Positions 24,146 through 33,372 of a stretch of 64,000 nucleotides of DNA are shown one piece after another; the first letter of the stretch is position 1, and the number at the start of each line of letters is the position of its first letter. The translations under genes were made by a program, and so were the position numbers. Origin of the DNA: Streptomyces sp. NBC_00306 (lineage in GTDB: Bacteria; Actinomycetota; Actinomycetes; Streptomycetales; Streptomycetaceae); the NCBI RefSeq assembly GCF_036169555.1, contig NZ_CP108032.1, forward strand, positions 3,224,001-3,288,000. Direction: 5' to 3'. A model generated the notes under the pieces. That model was not told the DNA's origin. It saw only the letters and a list, made by a program, of their open reading frames with translations, and made no database searches.

Positions 24146-25378
24146 ATGGCTCTTGGGGAGGGCTGTCCTGCGGCGTACGCACCACTGGAAGAACTGATGC
24201 GCCGGCGTCTGGGCAGGGAATGTCTGTATGTACCGTCATGCCGTCTCGGGCTCTATCTGGCGCTGCGCCACTGGTGCCGGCCCGGCGGCCGGGTGCTGAT
24301 GTCACCCGTCAACGACGACGTGATCTTCTTCGTGGTGCTCGCGGCCGGTCTGCGGCCGGTGCAGGCACCCCTGCGCGCCGAGGACGGCTCGATCGACGTC
24401 GCGGCCGTGCCCGATGCCGTGTGGCAGGGGCTGTCCGCGGTGCTCACCACCAATCTGTACGGCAATCCCGACGAGGCTCCCGGACTGCGTGAGCACTGCG
24501 ACCGGCTGGGCATCCCCCTGGTGGAGGACGCGGCGCACGCCATCGGCAGCGTGGTCGGCGGGCAGCCGGTCGGGACCTTCGGCGAGGCCTCCGTCTTCAG
24601 CCTCTCCAAGCACACCGGCGCCAGGACCGGCGGATTCCTCGCGATCGCCGATCCGTCCCGGCGGTCCGCACTGGAGCGGGCCCGCGACGAGCTGATGGAA
24701 CCGGCGGGATCGGTGGCGGAGCTGGCCTACGGGCTGAGACCCTACGCCGAGGCCGCCGTGCGGGGGCTCCGGCTCGTCGGGGCGGCCCGCGCCACCCTGC
24801 GGCTGACCGGGCGGGAGGAGCGTGAGGGCATACGGATGGCACTGCGGCCCGGCGAACTGGAGCAGGCGCTGACCGCCGCACCCGCGCTCGCGGACTTCAC
24901 CTCCTGGATACGCGTGGACATGCACGACTACCGGCTCGCCCCCGGCCCGCTGCGGCTGCGCCGCACCCGGCGGCTGCTGAGCCGCCTCGACGGGCTGCTC
25001 GACGCGTACCGGGCCGGCGTCCGCACCCTGTCCGCCTCCCGCTGGGCGCTGCCGCGCCCCGGGCCCGTCCAGCCGCTGTTCCGGGTGCCGCTGCTCGTCG
25101 AGGACCGTGATGCCGCCGTCGCCGCGCTGGCCCGGCGCCGGATCACCGTCGGCTACCTCTACGACCCGCCGCTCGACACCTACGCGGGGCCGCACTTCAC
25201 CGACCCGTCGCCCATGCCGCAGGGCGCTGCCTGGTTCGCGCGCCACGCGCTGCCCGTCGATCCCCTGCGGGCCGACGCGGTGCTGGAGGTCCTCAACAAA
25301 CGGGGCAGCCGTCCCGTTGCGCCGCCGGCCCGCATCGTGGCGGCACAGCCCGCCATGCAGGGCGGGACCGGTGTCTGA
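24146..25378 (+). CDS. DegT/DnrJ/EryC1/StrS-family PLP-dependent enzyme
   Basis: 410 residues. The PLP machinery is visible: 'SPVNDDVIFFVVLAAGLRPV', 'TTNLYGNP', the pyridine-binding Asp in 'PLVEDAAHAIGS' (D128), and the Schiff-base lysine in 'FSLSKHTGARTGGFLA' (K155). Family members are sugar aminotransferases for deoxyamino sugars; some are dehydratases. The ATG at 24146 follows a run of G. The stop overlaps the flippase-like gene by 8 bases, so the two are co-translated. In this exopolysaccharide-like cluster it most likely makes an amino sugar. No sugar 4,6-dehydratase partner is seen nearby. Confidence 0.85.
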   Translation: MALGEGCPAAYAPLEELMRRRLGRECLYVPSCRLGLYLALRHWCRPGGRVLMSPVNDDVIFFVVLAAGLRPVQAPLRAEDGSIDVAAVPDAVWQGLSAVLTTNLYGNPDEAPGLREHCDRLGIPLVEDAAHAIGSVVGGQPVGTFGEASVFSLSKHTGARTGGFLAIADPSRRSALERARDELMEPAGSVAELAYGLRPYAEAAVRGLRLVGAARATLRLTGREEREGIRMALRPGELEQALTAAPALADFTSWIRVDMHDYRLAPGPLRLRRTRRLLSRLDGLLDAYRAGVRTLSASRWALPRPGPVQPLFRVPLLVEDRDAAVAALARRRITVGYLYDPPLDTYAGPHFTDPSPMPQGAAWFARHALPVDPLRADAVLEVLNKRGSRPVAPPARIVAAQPAMQGGTGV

Positions 25379-27569
25379 CACCACCCGACTGCGGAAGCCG
25401 CAGCTCCAGGGGTCCGCCGTTCCCGAAGCCCCGGAGACGGACCGGACGGACGCCGCGCCGGCGGACGCCGCCAGCGGCGACTCGATGTTCCGCAACGCCT
25501 ACGCGCTGATGCTCTCCACCGGTGTCTCCGCGGCCCTCGGCCTCGGTTTCTGGCTGGTCTCGGCGCGCTACTACACCGAGGAGGCCGTCGGCCAGGGCTC
25601 CGCGGCCATCGCCGCGATGCGCCTGCTGGCGTCCATCACGGCGACCACGATGATCGGCGCGGTGGTGCGCTACGTCCCCCGGGCCGGGCGCGCCACCGGA
25701 CCGCTGGTGTGGCGGGCCTATGCGCTCAGCTCGCTCGTGGTGTGCGTGGCCTCGGTCGTCTTCCTGCTCACCCTCGACCTGTGGGGGCCGTCGTACGCGC
25801 CGCTCGGCGGCCTCGGACCCGGGATCTTCTTCGTGGCCGCGTGTGTCGGCTGGGCGCTGCTGACGCTTCAGGACGGGGTGCTCACCGGGCTGCGCAGGGC
25901 CTTCTGGGTACCCGTGGGCAACGCCGTGTTCTCCATCGGCAAGCTGCTGCTGCTCGCCGTGTTCGCGACGACACTGCCCGTGCTGGGCATCTTCGTCTCC
26001 TGGGGCGCGGCCATCGCCCTGTCCGTCCTGCCGCTGGCCTGGCTGATCTTCCGCCGGCTCATCCCCCGGCAGGCCGCGGCCGACCGTGACCGCGAGCCGC
26101 CGAAGGCGAGGGAGATCGGTCGGTTCCTGGCCGGTGACTCGGTGGGGTCGCTGTTCTCGCTGGCGATGATCAACCTGCTGCCGGTGATGGTCGCCGTCCG
26201 CTTCGACGCCACGCACAACGGCTTCTTCTACATTGCGTACACCGTCGGCGGCACGATGGAGTTCATGGCCATCAACATGGCCTCCTCGCTGACGGCGCAC
26301 GCCTCGCACAGCCCCGAGACCCTCGCGGCGGGCGTCCGCGGCGCGCTGCGGCGGATGACCGTGCTGCTCGTGCCGGTCGTGATCTTCCTGGTGGTCTTCG
26401 CCCCGCAGATCCTCGCCCCCTTCGGTGAGGAGTACGCAAGCCACGGCACGACGGTCCTGCGCCTCCTCGCTGCCGCCGCGCTCCCGCGCGTGGCGGTCGA
26501 GCTCTACATCGGCGTGCTGCGCGTCCAGGGACGCACGGGCGTGCTCGCGGTCCTCCAGGGCATGATGTGCGCCCTCGTACTGGGCAGCGCGGCCGTGCTG
26601 CTGACGCCCGTCGGCATCGCCGGCGCCGGCTGGGCGATGCTGCTGTCGATGACGCTGATGGCCGTGGTGTCGGCTCCGGGGCTGCGTGCCGCGCTGACGG
26701 GCAGCGACCCGAAGCCCTCCCGGTTCGCCCGGCTGCTGCGCACCCGGCGCGGCACGGAGCAGCAGGAGTACGGGACCGAGTGGGCCCGCAGGGCCGCCGA
26801 GCGCCGTGAGCGCGCCGCCCTGGAGGAGCGGGAGTACGGCGCCCGCCCGACCTATGTGTCGAGCGGACACGACACGGCGACGCCCGCGTTCGGCTTCCCC
26901 GTGTACGTCCCCGAGCCCGCGGACGAACGGCCGCCCGCCGCCGACGGGGCTGAAGACCGGCTCACCCAGTGGCTGTGGCTGTGGCTCGGGATGGCCGCCG
27001 GTCTCTTCTGGGTGCCGCTGGCCCGCGCCGAGGACCTGGGCCGGCGCCATCTGCACGACGGCGAACTGCTCGAAGCGCTGCCCCCGGTCACCCTCACCGC
27101 GGGCATTCTGCTGGTCGTGGTGTACGTCGCCGCCGTCGCTCTCCAGCGGCCACGCCCGGTACTGACGGGCACAGTCCTCGTGGTGACGGTCGCCGCGCTG
27201 CACACCGCGCCCCTGCTGCTGGGCATCCGGCCGGAGCCGGCGGCCGGCTCGTGGTTCGGGGCGTACGCGGACTTCCTCGCGGAGGCGGCCGGACTGGGCA
27301 GTGCCGCCGGTGTGCTGACCACGCTGCCCGTCGTCGTCCAGCTGCTGTGCCTCGGGCTCGCCGCGGCGGCGCTGCGCACGGCGGGCGCGGACGGACGGGT
27401 CATCGCGGTCGTGGTGTGGCTGCTGGCCGTCGCCGGGTGGGCGGCACAGGACGCCGTGGCCGGGGCGGCGCAGCCGGTGTTCGCGGCTTTCGCGGGGCTC
27501 TACGCGGCCACGGCCCTGTGGGCGGCCCTGCGGCGACGGGCGGTCAGCGGGTCGGGACCGGCTGTCTGA
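25371..27569 (+). CDS. Wzx/MATE-type polysaccharide flippase-like protein with extra C-terminal membrane domain
   Basis: 732 residues from a GTG at 25371. Residues about 40-450 form a flippase-like domain with 12 or so membrane segments ('FRNAYALMLSTGVSAALGL', 'EEAVGQGSAAIAAMRLLASI', 'LLPVMVAVRFDATHNGFFY'). A charged linker of about 80 residues follows (many Arg/Glu, 'ERRERAALEEREYG'), and then six more membrane segments (about 530-730), which is longer than ordinary Wzx proteins. It probably moves a lipid-linked oligosaccharide across the membrane for the surrounding cluster. Its 3' end overlaps the convergent glycosidase gene by 26 bases. Confidence 0.8.
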   Translation: MSDTTRLRKPQLQGSAVPEAPETDRTDAAPADAASGDSMFRNAYALMLSTGVSAALGLGFWLVSARYYTEEAVGQGSAAIAAMRLLASITATTMIGAVVRYVPRAGRATGPLVWRAYALSSLVVCVASVVFLLTLDLWGPSYAPLGGLGPGIFFVAACVGWALLTLQDGVLTGLRRAFWVPVGNAVFSIGKLLLLAVFATTLPVLGIFVSWGAAIALSVLPLAWLIFRRLIPRQAAADRDREPPKAREIGRFLAGDSVGSLFSLAMINLLPVMVAVRFDATHNGFFYIAYTVGGTMEFMAINMASSLTAHASHSPETLAAGVRGALRRMTVLLVPVVIFLVVFAPQILAPFGEEYASHGTTVLRLLAAAALPRVAVELYIGVLRVQGRTGVLAVLQGMMCALVLGSAAVLLTPVGIAGAGWAMLLSMTLMAVVSAPGLRAALTGSDPKPSRFARLLRTRRGTEQQEYGTEWARRAAERRERAALEEREYGARPTYVSSGHDTATPAFGFPVYVPEPADERPPAADGAEDRLTQWLWLWLGMAAGLFWVPLARAEDLGRRHLHDGELLEALPPVTLTAGILLVVVYVAAVALQRPRPVLTGTVLVVTVAALHTAPLLLGIRPEPAAGSWFGAYADFLAEAAGLGSAAGVLTTLPVVVQLLCLGLAAAALRTAGADGRVIAVVVWLLAVAGWAAQDAVAGAAQPVFAAFAGLYAATALWAALRRRAVSGSGPAV

Positions 27570-28659
27570 ACCAGCTGTCGAGGCCGGCCTCGCGGTAACC
27601 AGCGAGCGCCGGTCCCTCGTTGACCGTGAGGTCGCACTTGCGCTCCTCGGACGTCGGCCGGTTCCAGTGGACCATCGCCTTCACCCGCGGCATCGTCCGG
27701 ATGACCTCGGGGATCTCGGTGTACCAGCCGCGCTGCCGGTCGGCGTCGGCCAGGTCGGGCGCGGTGGCGAACTCCGCCATCATCAGGGGCTTCTTCGCGG
27801 AGATGTTCTCCAGCAGCCAGTCGTAGGTGGGCCGTTGGCTGTCCTCGAAGGTCTTCCAGTCGGTGGTGTCGTGGCAGCCGAAGTAGTTGTACTGGTCCAT
27901 GCCGATCCAGTCGACGTAGGCGTCGCCCGGATAGAGCTGCTTCATCACGTCGGCGCTGCCCAGATACCCGGAGACCGTCCACACCCAGACGACGTTGTCC
28001 GCGCCCAGCTCCTGGAAGCGCTGGTAGAGGTGCCGGTAGGCGGCGACGTACTCGGCGGGCGTGCCCGCGCCCTCCTTGATGCGCGCGTCGACCTCCTGGT
28101 CGAAGGAGAACAGCACCTTCTTCCCGTACGCCTTGAGACGGCGGATCTGCGGGTCGATGATCTCCTTGTCGTGCTTGCCGGAGGCGATGTTCTTCCAGCC
28201 GAGCTGGGTCTCCGTGTAGTCCTCGTGATGGCGCTCGGTCCACACCGTGGACTCCCAGGCCAGCATGAGCATGCGCTCCTTGCCGAGCCGCTGCTCGTCC
28301 TCGGTGAGCAGTTCGCCGTCGACCTTGTTCCCGGACATGTCGTGGTACGTGTAGACGAGGTCCAGCTTGCGGCCGATCTTCTTCTCGAACGCGAGGACCG
28401 GTTCGGCGAGAGAGCCGTCCTCGTCGTACGGAATGTAGGCGCCCCACCAGGCACCGCACCCCGGGACCAGCCGCTCGTCCGGTGCGCAGCTCCCCGTCGG
28501 GGACGGGCCGGACGCCGCATCGGCGGGCAGATCCCCGCCCTTCCCGGACGTCGTGCCGGCGCCCCCGCCCCAGACGGCGATCCCGGCGACGAGCAGCGCC
28601 ACGACCATCAGGGCGGCGGCGGTGTACATCTGCCCGCGGGGCACGGCGCGCCCCTTCAC
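27544..28659 (-). CDS. membrane-anchored glycoside hydrolase, GH26-like
   Basis: 371 residues. An N-terminal signal anchor ('TAAALMVVALLVAGIAVWGGG', about 13-33) and a Ser/Gly-rich linker precede a TIM-barrel-like domain starting 'CGAWWGAYIPYDEDGS'. Candidate acid/base Glu is in 'VLFSFDQEVDARI' (E189) and candidate nucleophile in 'KPLMMAEFATAP' (E296); 'WIGMDQYNYFG' lies between them. This layout matches beta-mannanase/GH26 relatives, which often occur in bacterial exopolysaccharide clusters and trim the polymer. It starts with a GTG overlapping the stop of the small membrane-protein gene (GTGA). Confidence 0.78.
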   Translation of the reverse strand: MKGRAVPRGQMYTAAALMVVALLVAGIAVWGGGAGTTSGKGGDLPADAASGPSPTGSCAPDERLVPGCGAWWGAYIPYDEDGSLAEPVLAFEKKIGRKLDLVYTYHDMSGNKVDGELLTEDEQRLGKERMLMLAWESTVWTERHHEDYTETQLGWKNIASGKHDKEIIDPQIRRLKAYGKKVLFSFDQEVDARIKEGAGTPAEYVAAYRHLYQRFQELGADNVVWVWTVSGYLGSADVMKQLYPGDAYVDWIGMDQYNYFGCHDTTDWKTFEDSQRPTYDWLLENISAKKPLMMAEFATAPDLADADRQRGWYTEIPEVIRTMPRVKAMVHWNRPTSEERKCDLTVNEGPALAGYREAGLDSWFRQPVPTR

Positions 28660-29057
28660 CGGTCCCCCGTCGCGGGCTTGCGTTTCACTCGCTCGGCCGC
28701 TCCCTGGGTGGCGGCGGGCAGTGGCAGCCCGGGCAGCGCGGCGACCACGGTCGCGAACGCGGCGAGCGACACCATGAACGCCGTGGCCGAGAACGCCTCC
28801 ACCAGGAACAGCGAGGTGGCGGTCAGCACACCCAGCGACAGGCTGATCGGGGCCGCCAGCGCGAACGCCTCCAGCCGGGCGCCCGACCGCAGCCGGGCGG
28901 GCTGCGGATGGAGCACGGCGAAGCCCGGCCCGAAGCAGACGAAGAGCAGCGCCGGGACCCAGCGCAGCGGCGAACCGCCGGGCAGCGCCGTCGCCGCGAG
29001 GGCCACCCAGCCCGAGAGGGCCACCGCCACTCTGAGCCGGTGCTCTTCCACCTTCAT
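28656..29057 (-). CDS. small membrane protein of the polysaccharide cluster
   Basis: 133 residues with four hydrophobic segments: 'VAVALSGWVALAATALPG', 'WVPALLFVCFGPGFAVLHP', 'FALAAPISLSLGVLTATSLFLV', and 'FMVSLAAFATVVAALPGL'. The 'FVCFGPGFAVLHP' and 'LALAAPISLSLGVL' stretches resemble the N-terminal half of DUF1616-type membrane proteins, but this is a weak resemblance. It overlaps the upstream membrane-protein gene (ATGA at 29054-29057) and the downstream glycosidase gene (4 bases), so it is an integral part of that operon. Confidence 0.7.
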   Translation of the reverse strand: MKVEEHRLRVAVALSGWVALAATALPGGSPLRWVPALLFVCFGPGFAVLHPQPARLRSGARLEAFALAAPISLSLGVLTATSLFLVEAFSATAFMVSLAAFATVVAALPGLPLPAATQGAAERVKRKPATGDR

Positions 29058-30994
29058 CGGACGGTCCCCCCGCTTCCTGTCCCAGGGCCTTGCGGCCGGT
29101 ATTCCAGTACGACTCCGTACGGATGCTCCTCCACGACCCTGAACAACGGTGATGCCTCCAGGCGCGAACGCAGCGTGGCGAAGCCGCCGGCCGGGAGCAG
29201 TCCCTCGCCGGCGCTGTAGATGTCCTGCGTCCGGGTGAGCAGGACGAAGGCTTCGGTACCGCGGGGGATGCCCGCGGCCAGATAGCCCGCCGGATCCTTC
29301 AGCATCTTCTCGTTCTCCGGGAGTTCCTGCTCGGCGAAGAACCAGTGCTCCACCTGGTCGTAGCGGTGCAGCGCCTGCGGGAACGAGCCGGTGGTGGCGA
29401 GCAGCAACGCGCCCTTGGGAGCCCGGTCGATGGCACGGGTGACCATCGCCGTCTCGGCGGGCGGCGTGTAGTACATCCTCTCCTTGCCGTAGTACGACGG
29501 CAGGAATCCCACGACCAGCGCCACCAGCACCACCGGGAGCGCCACCGCCGTGACCCGGCGGCGGATCAGATGGACCCGCGTGGCCGGTCTGCGCAGGCCG
29601 GCGACGGGCGGGACGAGCGCGGCGGCCGCGAAGAAGGCCGCTCCCGGGAGCCCGAAGAGGTAGACGCGGAACAGCATTTCGCCGCCGTAGTCGTTGACGG
29701 CGAACAGCGGCACGGGAGCGGCCGACACGAGCAGCAGCGGCAGTGCGCTGCGGGTCAGCTTGCGCCGCGTCAGCACCGCGATGCCCGCGAGCGCGGCGAC
29801 CGCCAGCACCATCAGCACATTGGCGAGTCCCGCCAGCTCCGGCCCCGGCCCGGTGAGCTCACCGGCGTAGCCCGCGCGGGAGTTCTGCATCAGCTCGCCG
29901 AGCGAGTCACGCAGGGTGCGCAGGGTCTCCAGGAACAGCGGCCGCCCCATCGTCAGGTCCCAGGCCAGCATGAGCAGTCCGGCGACGGCCAGGAGCCCCC
30001 AGTTGCGGTAGCGGCGGGTGAGCGTGAGGGCGAGCAGCGAGGCGCACAGCATCACCGGTGTGAGCTGGTGGGAGGCGTTGATGGCGACGATGAGCGGGGC
30101 GAGGATCGCGATGCAGACGGCCCGCTGGCGTACGCCGGTGGGGGGCGGCACCGGGGCCGCCACCGGATCCAGACAGGTGCGGTCGCGCAGCCTGCCCGCC
30201 GATCCCGGGCGCACGAAGTGGCGCAGCACCACGGCCAGCACGGTCAGATGCAGCAGGAACGCGAAGCCCTGCGGGGCCAGATAGTCCTGCCCGACCCAGT
30301 TGGCCACCTGGAAGATCCAGACGGCTGTCCACACCAGGCGCCAGTCCTCGGTGAAGGTGCGGTAGATCAGGATCAGGACCGGCATGACCAGCAGGCCGAG
30401 CACGATCGGCGCCCAGTTGAGATAGGCGGCCGCGCTCTCCACCCCGAAGACCCGCACCAGGGCGGCGTTGAGGGAGAAGAAGCCCGGCCACTGGTCGTAC
30501 GCCGACATGTTGCCGGACAGGGCGGCGCCCGGCCGCAGTTCACCGTTCGCCAGCAGCTGGTTGATGACCGCGTCGTGCTTGGACGCCCAGGGGTAGCGCA
30601 CCGAGTCGTACAGCAGGGCGGGCGCCGCCTTGAGCGCGAAGAGCAGTGCGACGCAGTAGGCCGCGGGCCACCACGGTGCGGTTCCCGCCCGGCGCAGACT
30701 GAACAGGAAGCCGCAGGTCAGCACCAGCAGCGACAGATGGAAGGCAAGGGGCAGCCGGTCCAGCAGACCGTAGTCGCCCATCGTGCGGAACCCGATGCGC
30801 GGCAGCGCGAACAGCCACAGACAGACGCCGGTCAGCAACGGCAGCCAGGTGAGCAGGAGATCCGGCCGGAGCAGGTCCGGGGGTGTCCTGGTGGTGGTCC
30901 GGGCCGCGTCGGCGGGCGGCGGCCCCTCTGCCGTCTCCAGGGCGGGCGACGGCACGCTGCGCCCTGTGAGCGGTGCAGGCATGCGTAGGCGCAC
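29054..30994 (-). CDS. large polytopic membrane protein, possible GT-C glycosyltransferase or polymerase
   Basis: 646 residues from a GTG at 30994, supported by GGGGGGAG 7 bases upstream. About 12 membrane segments fill residues 50-515, followed by a roughly 110-residue soluble C-terminal domain ('PAETAMVTRAIDRAPKGALL', 'EAFVLLTRTQDIYSAGEGL'). The first external loop contains 'RIGFRTMGDYGLLDRLP' and 'SVRYPWASKHDAVINQLL', and a later one 'MSAYDQWPGFFSLNAALV'. Acidic residues in the first loop are typical of GT-C enzymes, and the overall form also fits a Wzy-like polymerase. It heads the operon with the small membrane protein and the glycosidase. Confidence 0.7.
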   Translation of the reverse strand: MRLRMPAPLTGRSVPSPALETAEGPPPADAARTTTRTPPDLLRPDLLLTWLPLLTGVCLWLFALPRIGFRTMGDYGLLDRLPLAFHLSLLVLTCGFLFSLRRAGTAPWWPAAYCVALLFALKAAPALLYDSVRYPWASKHDAVINQLLANGELRPGAALSGNMSAYDQWPGFFSLNAALVRVFGVESAAAYLNWAPIVLGLLVMPVLILIYRTFTEDWRLVWTAVWIFQVANWVGQDYLAPQGFAFLLHLTVLAVVLRHFVRPGSAGRLRDRTCLDPVAAPVPPPTGVRQRAVCIAILAPLIVAINASHQLTPVMLCASLLALTLTRRYRNWGLLAVAGLLMLAWDLTMGRPLFLETLRTLRDSLGELMQNSRAGYAGELTGPGPELAGLANVLMVLAVAALAGIAVLTRRKLTRSALPLLLVSAAPVPLFAVNDYGGEMLFRVYLFGLPGAAFFAAAALVPPVAGLRRPATRVHLIRRRVTAVALPVVLVALVVGFLPSYYGKERMYYTPPAETAMVTRAIDRAPKGALLLATTGSFPQALHRYDQVEHWFFAEQELPENEKMLKDPAGYLAAGIPRGTEAFVLLTRTQDIYSAGEGLLPAGGFATLRSRLEASPLFRVVEEHPYGVVLEYRPQGPGTGSGGTVR

Positions 30995-31135
30995 AGTGCG
31001 ACTCCCCCCACGAATGTGGTCGCGGCCGTCACGCCGCTTGTCCCTATCGGCGAAGTATAGAAAGAGATTTCGCGTTTGCGTGGCTCTCCCGGATTCTTGT
31101 CCGCCGCTTCTGCCGCCGGTCCGCGAACCGCGCCG

Positions 31136-31203
31136 CCGCGTGCCGGGCGCCCGGCCGTGGACGCGTCCGCCGCGTGCCGGGCGCCGGGCCGTGGACGCGT
31201 CCG
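31136..31203. repeat. 34-bp tandem duplication
   Basis: CCGCGTGCCGGGCGC... (31136-31169) is followed directly by a second copy at 31170-31203 with one difference (CGCCCGG against CGCCGGG). Each copy contains the palindrome GGACGCGTCC. It lies just beyond the deacetylase stop, before the membrane-protein gene's promoter region. No coding role is evident. Confidence 0.75.
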
Positions 31204-31206
31204 CGG

Positions 31207-31998
31207 CTACCCCGCGAAGACCGGCCCCCTGACCGTCGCGCGGGCACGGCGGTAGAGCCGCCAGCCGACCGTTTTGAACGAGTCGGGGAACGGCGCGACC
31301 GGTGCGCCGCGGCCCTCCATCCACTCCTCGACATCGGCCGTGGTGTGCGTCCGGCGCAGGATCAGCCGGGAGATGCGGTAGGCCTCGTCGGTCTCCGAAC
31401 TCAGCGCGTGCCGGACGGCCACCGCCGAGGCGTAGCCCTCGCGCAGCGCGGCCCGGCGCACCGCCCGGCTGTTGTAGCCGTGCGGATAGGCGAGATGGGT
31501 CACCTCATGGCCGAGCACGTCCTCCAGCACCCGTCGGGGCTCGCGCAGTTCGCGCCGCAGCTGTGACCGCGACAGCGTGTCCAGCTGCGGGTGGGTGACC
31601 GTGTGGGCGCCCACCTCCATGCCGTGCCGCACCAGCAGCGGCACCTGCGCGAGCGTCATCATCGGCGCCGGCGGCAGCAGCGAGTGCCGGCCCGGGGTGA
31701 TGGCCCCGGTGGTGAGGTACGCGGTGGAGGGCAGTGACCGGGCGGCGAGTGCCTCGGCGGTCGGGCCCGGCAGATCGGCGAAGCCGTCGTCGAAGGTGAG
31801 GACGACGGGCCGGTCGGGCAGCGGCCCGTCACCCGCGAGAGCGCGCACGAGCGTCCCGATCGTGACCGGGGTGCGGCCGCTCGCCACGACGGCGTCGAGC
31901 TGCGCCTCGAAGTCCTTCGGGGTGACGGTGAACTCCGCGATCCAGTCCGGCGGATCGTCCATGACGGCGTGGTACAGCAGTACGGGAATGCGTGGCAT
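31207..31998 (-). CDS. polysaccharide deacetylase (NodB/CE4 domain)
   Basis: 263 residues. The metal triad is visible: 'PVVLTFDDGFADL' (second Asp as ligand) and 'GAHTVTHPQLDTLS' (H-x4-H). 'HLAYPHGYNSRAV' supplies the other conserved motif. The protein starts 'MPRIPVLLYHAVMDDPPDW' with no signal peptide, so it may act on lipid-linked intermediates in the cytoplasm or be exported another way. I use the ATG at 31998 because AGGCGG precedes it; an ATG at 32019 overlapping the glycosyltransferase stop (ATGA) is an alternative. It should remove N-acetyl groups from an amino-sugar polymer. Confidence 0.88.
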   Translation of the reverse strand: MPRIPVLLYHAVMDDPPDWIAEFTVTPKDFEAQLDAVVASGRTPVTIGTLVRALAGDGPLPDRPVVLTFDDGFADLPGPTAEALAARSLPSTAYLTTGAITPGRHSLLPPAPMMTLAQVPLLVRHGMEVGAHTVTHPQLDTLSRSQLRRELREPRRVLEDVLGHEVTHLAYPHGYNSRAVRRAALREGYASAVAVRHALSSETDEAYRISRLILRRTHTTADVEEWMEGRGAPVAPFPDSFKTVGWRLYRRARATVRGPVFAG

Positions 31999-32015
31999 CG
32001 TCGCGCCACCGCCTT

Positions 32016-33341
32016 TCATCGGTTGTCGCGGTCCCACGGCAGCGGTACGCCGCGGACCCGGCGGCGCGCCCTGGCGTAGCCGAGGGGACCCGCCAGCATG
32101 CCGCGGCGCTCCAGCCGCGAGAGATGGCGCGGCCAGGGGTGGTCCTGGGCGCCGTGCGCCCCCGGCACGACGGCGCCGCCGGAGTCGCGGTGCGCGGTGA
32201 TGGTGCGGGCGTGGGCGAGACCCCGGGGCAGCTTCCGCAGCAGGACGGGCAGCAGCGCGGGGCGCCGCACCAGCAGGGCGGTGAGATACGCGGTGAGGCC
32301 GGCCCCGTAGCCGTACGCCTGGTTCGTCAGGTCCCGCCAGGTCTCCCGGTGGTGGTGCCAGACCAGGGCCTCGGGGGTGTAGCGCAGCCGGTGGCCGGCG
32401 GCGAGGACGCTCACGAAGGCGTAGAGGTCGTCGCCTCCCCGGGCGGGGGTGCCGGTGCCGGTCGCCGGGTCGAAGCCGCCGATCGCGCGCAGCGCCGACG
32501 CCCGGAAGGCCATGTTGGCGCCGGAGCCGAAGCTGCCCGCGGTGAACGGGAACAGCGGTTCGTCCGCGGGCGGGTCGGCCGGGTCGTAGGTCCGGGGCGC
32601 GAAGCCCTTGGCGAAGCCGCCGTGGCTCTCCAGCAGGATCTGCGCGGGGGTGCCGAGTTTCGCGGGCAGGATCAGGCCCGTCGTGCAGCCGAGGCCGGGG
32701 TCGGCCGCGAAGGGCGCGGTCAGGGTGGAGAGCCACCGCCGGTCGGCGACGACGTCGTCGTCGGTGAAGGCGATGACCTCGCCATCGGCGACCGCGACAC
32801 CGCGGTTGTGGGCGATCGCGAGACCGGGTACGGCCTCGCGGGCGTAGCGGACGCGGTCGGCGTACTTGTGCTCGACGAGGTCCTGGGTGGCGCCGGTGAC
32901 GGGCGCGTTGTCGACGACGACGATCTCGAAGTCGGGGTGGTCCTGCGCGAGCAGCGAGTCGAGCGCGCGGGCGAGCTGATCGGCGCGCTCGCGGGTCGCG
33001 ATGACGACGCTGACCCGCGGTGGCGGACCGTCCGCCGGGCCCGCGGTGCGGTCGTCCCCGCCGGGGCCCGCGGTGAGGTCGTCCCGGGCCGGGCGGGCCC
33101 CCTTCAGGTGCGCACGAGCGGCCGCCGCCACCGTGGTCGCGGGGTCCTCGCCCGGCGGGACATGGCAGACGATCGTGGCGACCGGGCGGCCGCGCAGCCG
33201 GACCAGGGCGTAGACGTCCCCTTCGGCTGCGGGCTCCGCCGCGTCCAGGGCGGGGCCGAAGCTCAGCACGGCGCCCTCGGGGCCGTCCAGGTCCAGTTCG
33301 GTGACCTGGATCGGCGGCAACTGCGGTACGTGGGTGTCCAT
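32016..33341 (-). CDS. family 2 glycosyltransferase
   Basis: 441 residues. An N-terminal segment of about 110 residues of unknown role precedes a GT-A domain: 'RVSVVIATRERADQLARALD', 'FEIVVVDNAP', and the metal-binding 'VIAFTDDDVVADRRWL'. Acceptor-side motifs 'GSGANMAFRASALRAIGGFD' and 'GGDDLYAFVSVLAAGHRLRY' follow, and then a basic C-terminal region. It should transfer a sugar from a nucleotide donor to a growing glycan. AAGGAAG precedes the ATG. It is the middle gene of acyltransferase-like / glycosyltransferase / deacetylase, with the deacetylase ATG overlapping its stop. Confidence 0.9.
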   Translation of the reverse strand: MDTHVPQLPPIQVTELDLDGPEGAVLSFGPALDAAEPAAEGDVYALVRLRGRPVATIVCHVPPGEDPATTVAAAARAHLKGARPARDDLTAGPGGDDRTAGPADGPPPRVSVVIATRERADQLARALDSLLAQDHPDFEIVVVDNAPVTGATQDLVEHKYADRVRYAREAVPGLAIAHNRGVAVADGEVIAFTDDDVVADRRWLSTLTAPFAADPGLGCTTGLILPAKLGTPAQILLESHGGFAKGFAPRTYDPADPPADEPLFPFTAGSFGSGANMAFRASALRAIGGFDPATGTGTPARGGDDLYAFVSVLAAGHRLRYTPEALVWHHHRETWRDLTNQAYGYGAGLTAYLTALLVRRPALLPVLLRKLPRGLAHARTITAHRDSGGAVVPGAHGAQDHPWPRHLSRLERRGMLAGPLGYARARRRVRGVPLPWDRDNR

Positions 33342-33372
33342 CGTTCTTCCTTGCTTCCGAGTGCTCCCGCTG

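Noticed and set aside
29345..30988. Long + strand open frame of 547 codons opposite the large membrane protein
   Set aside because: Its product is almost entirely Arg, Gly, Gln and His, typical of an antisense shadow in high-GC DNA, while the opposite strand encodes a clear polytopic membrane protein.
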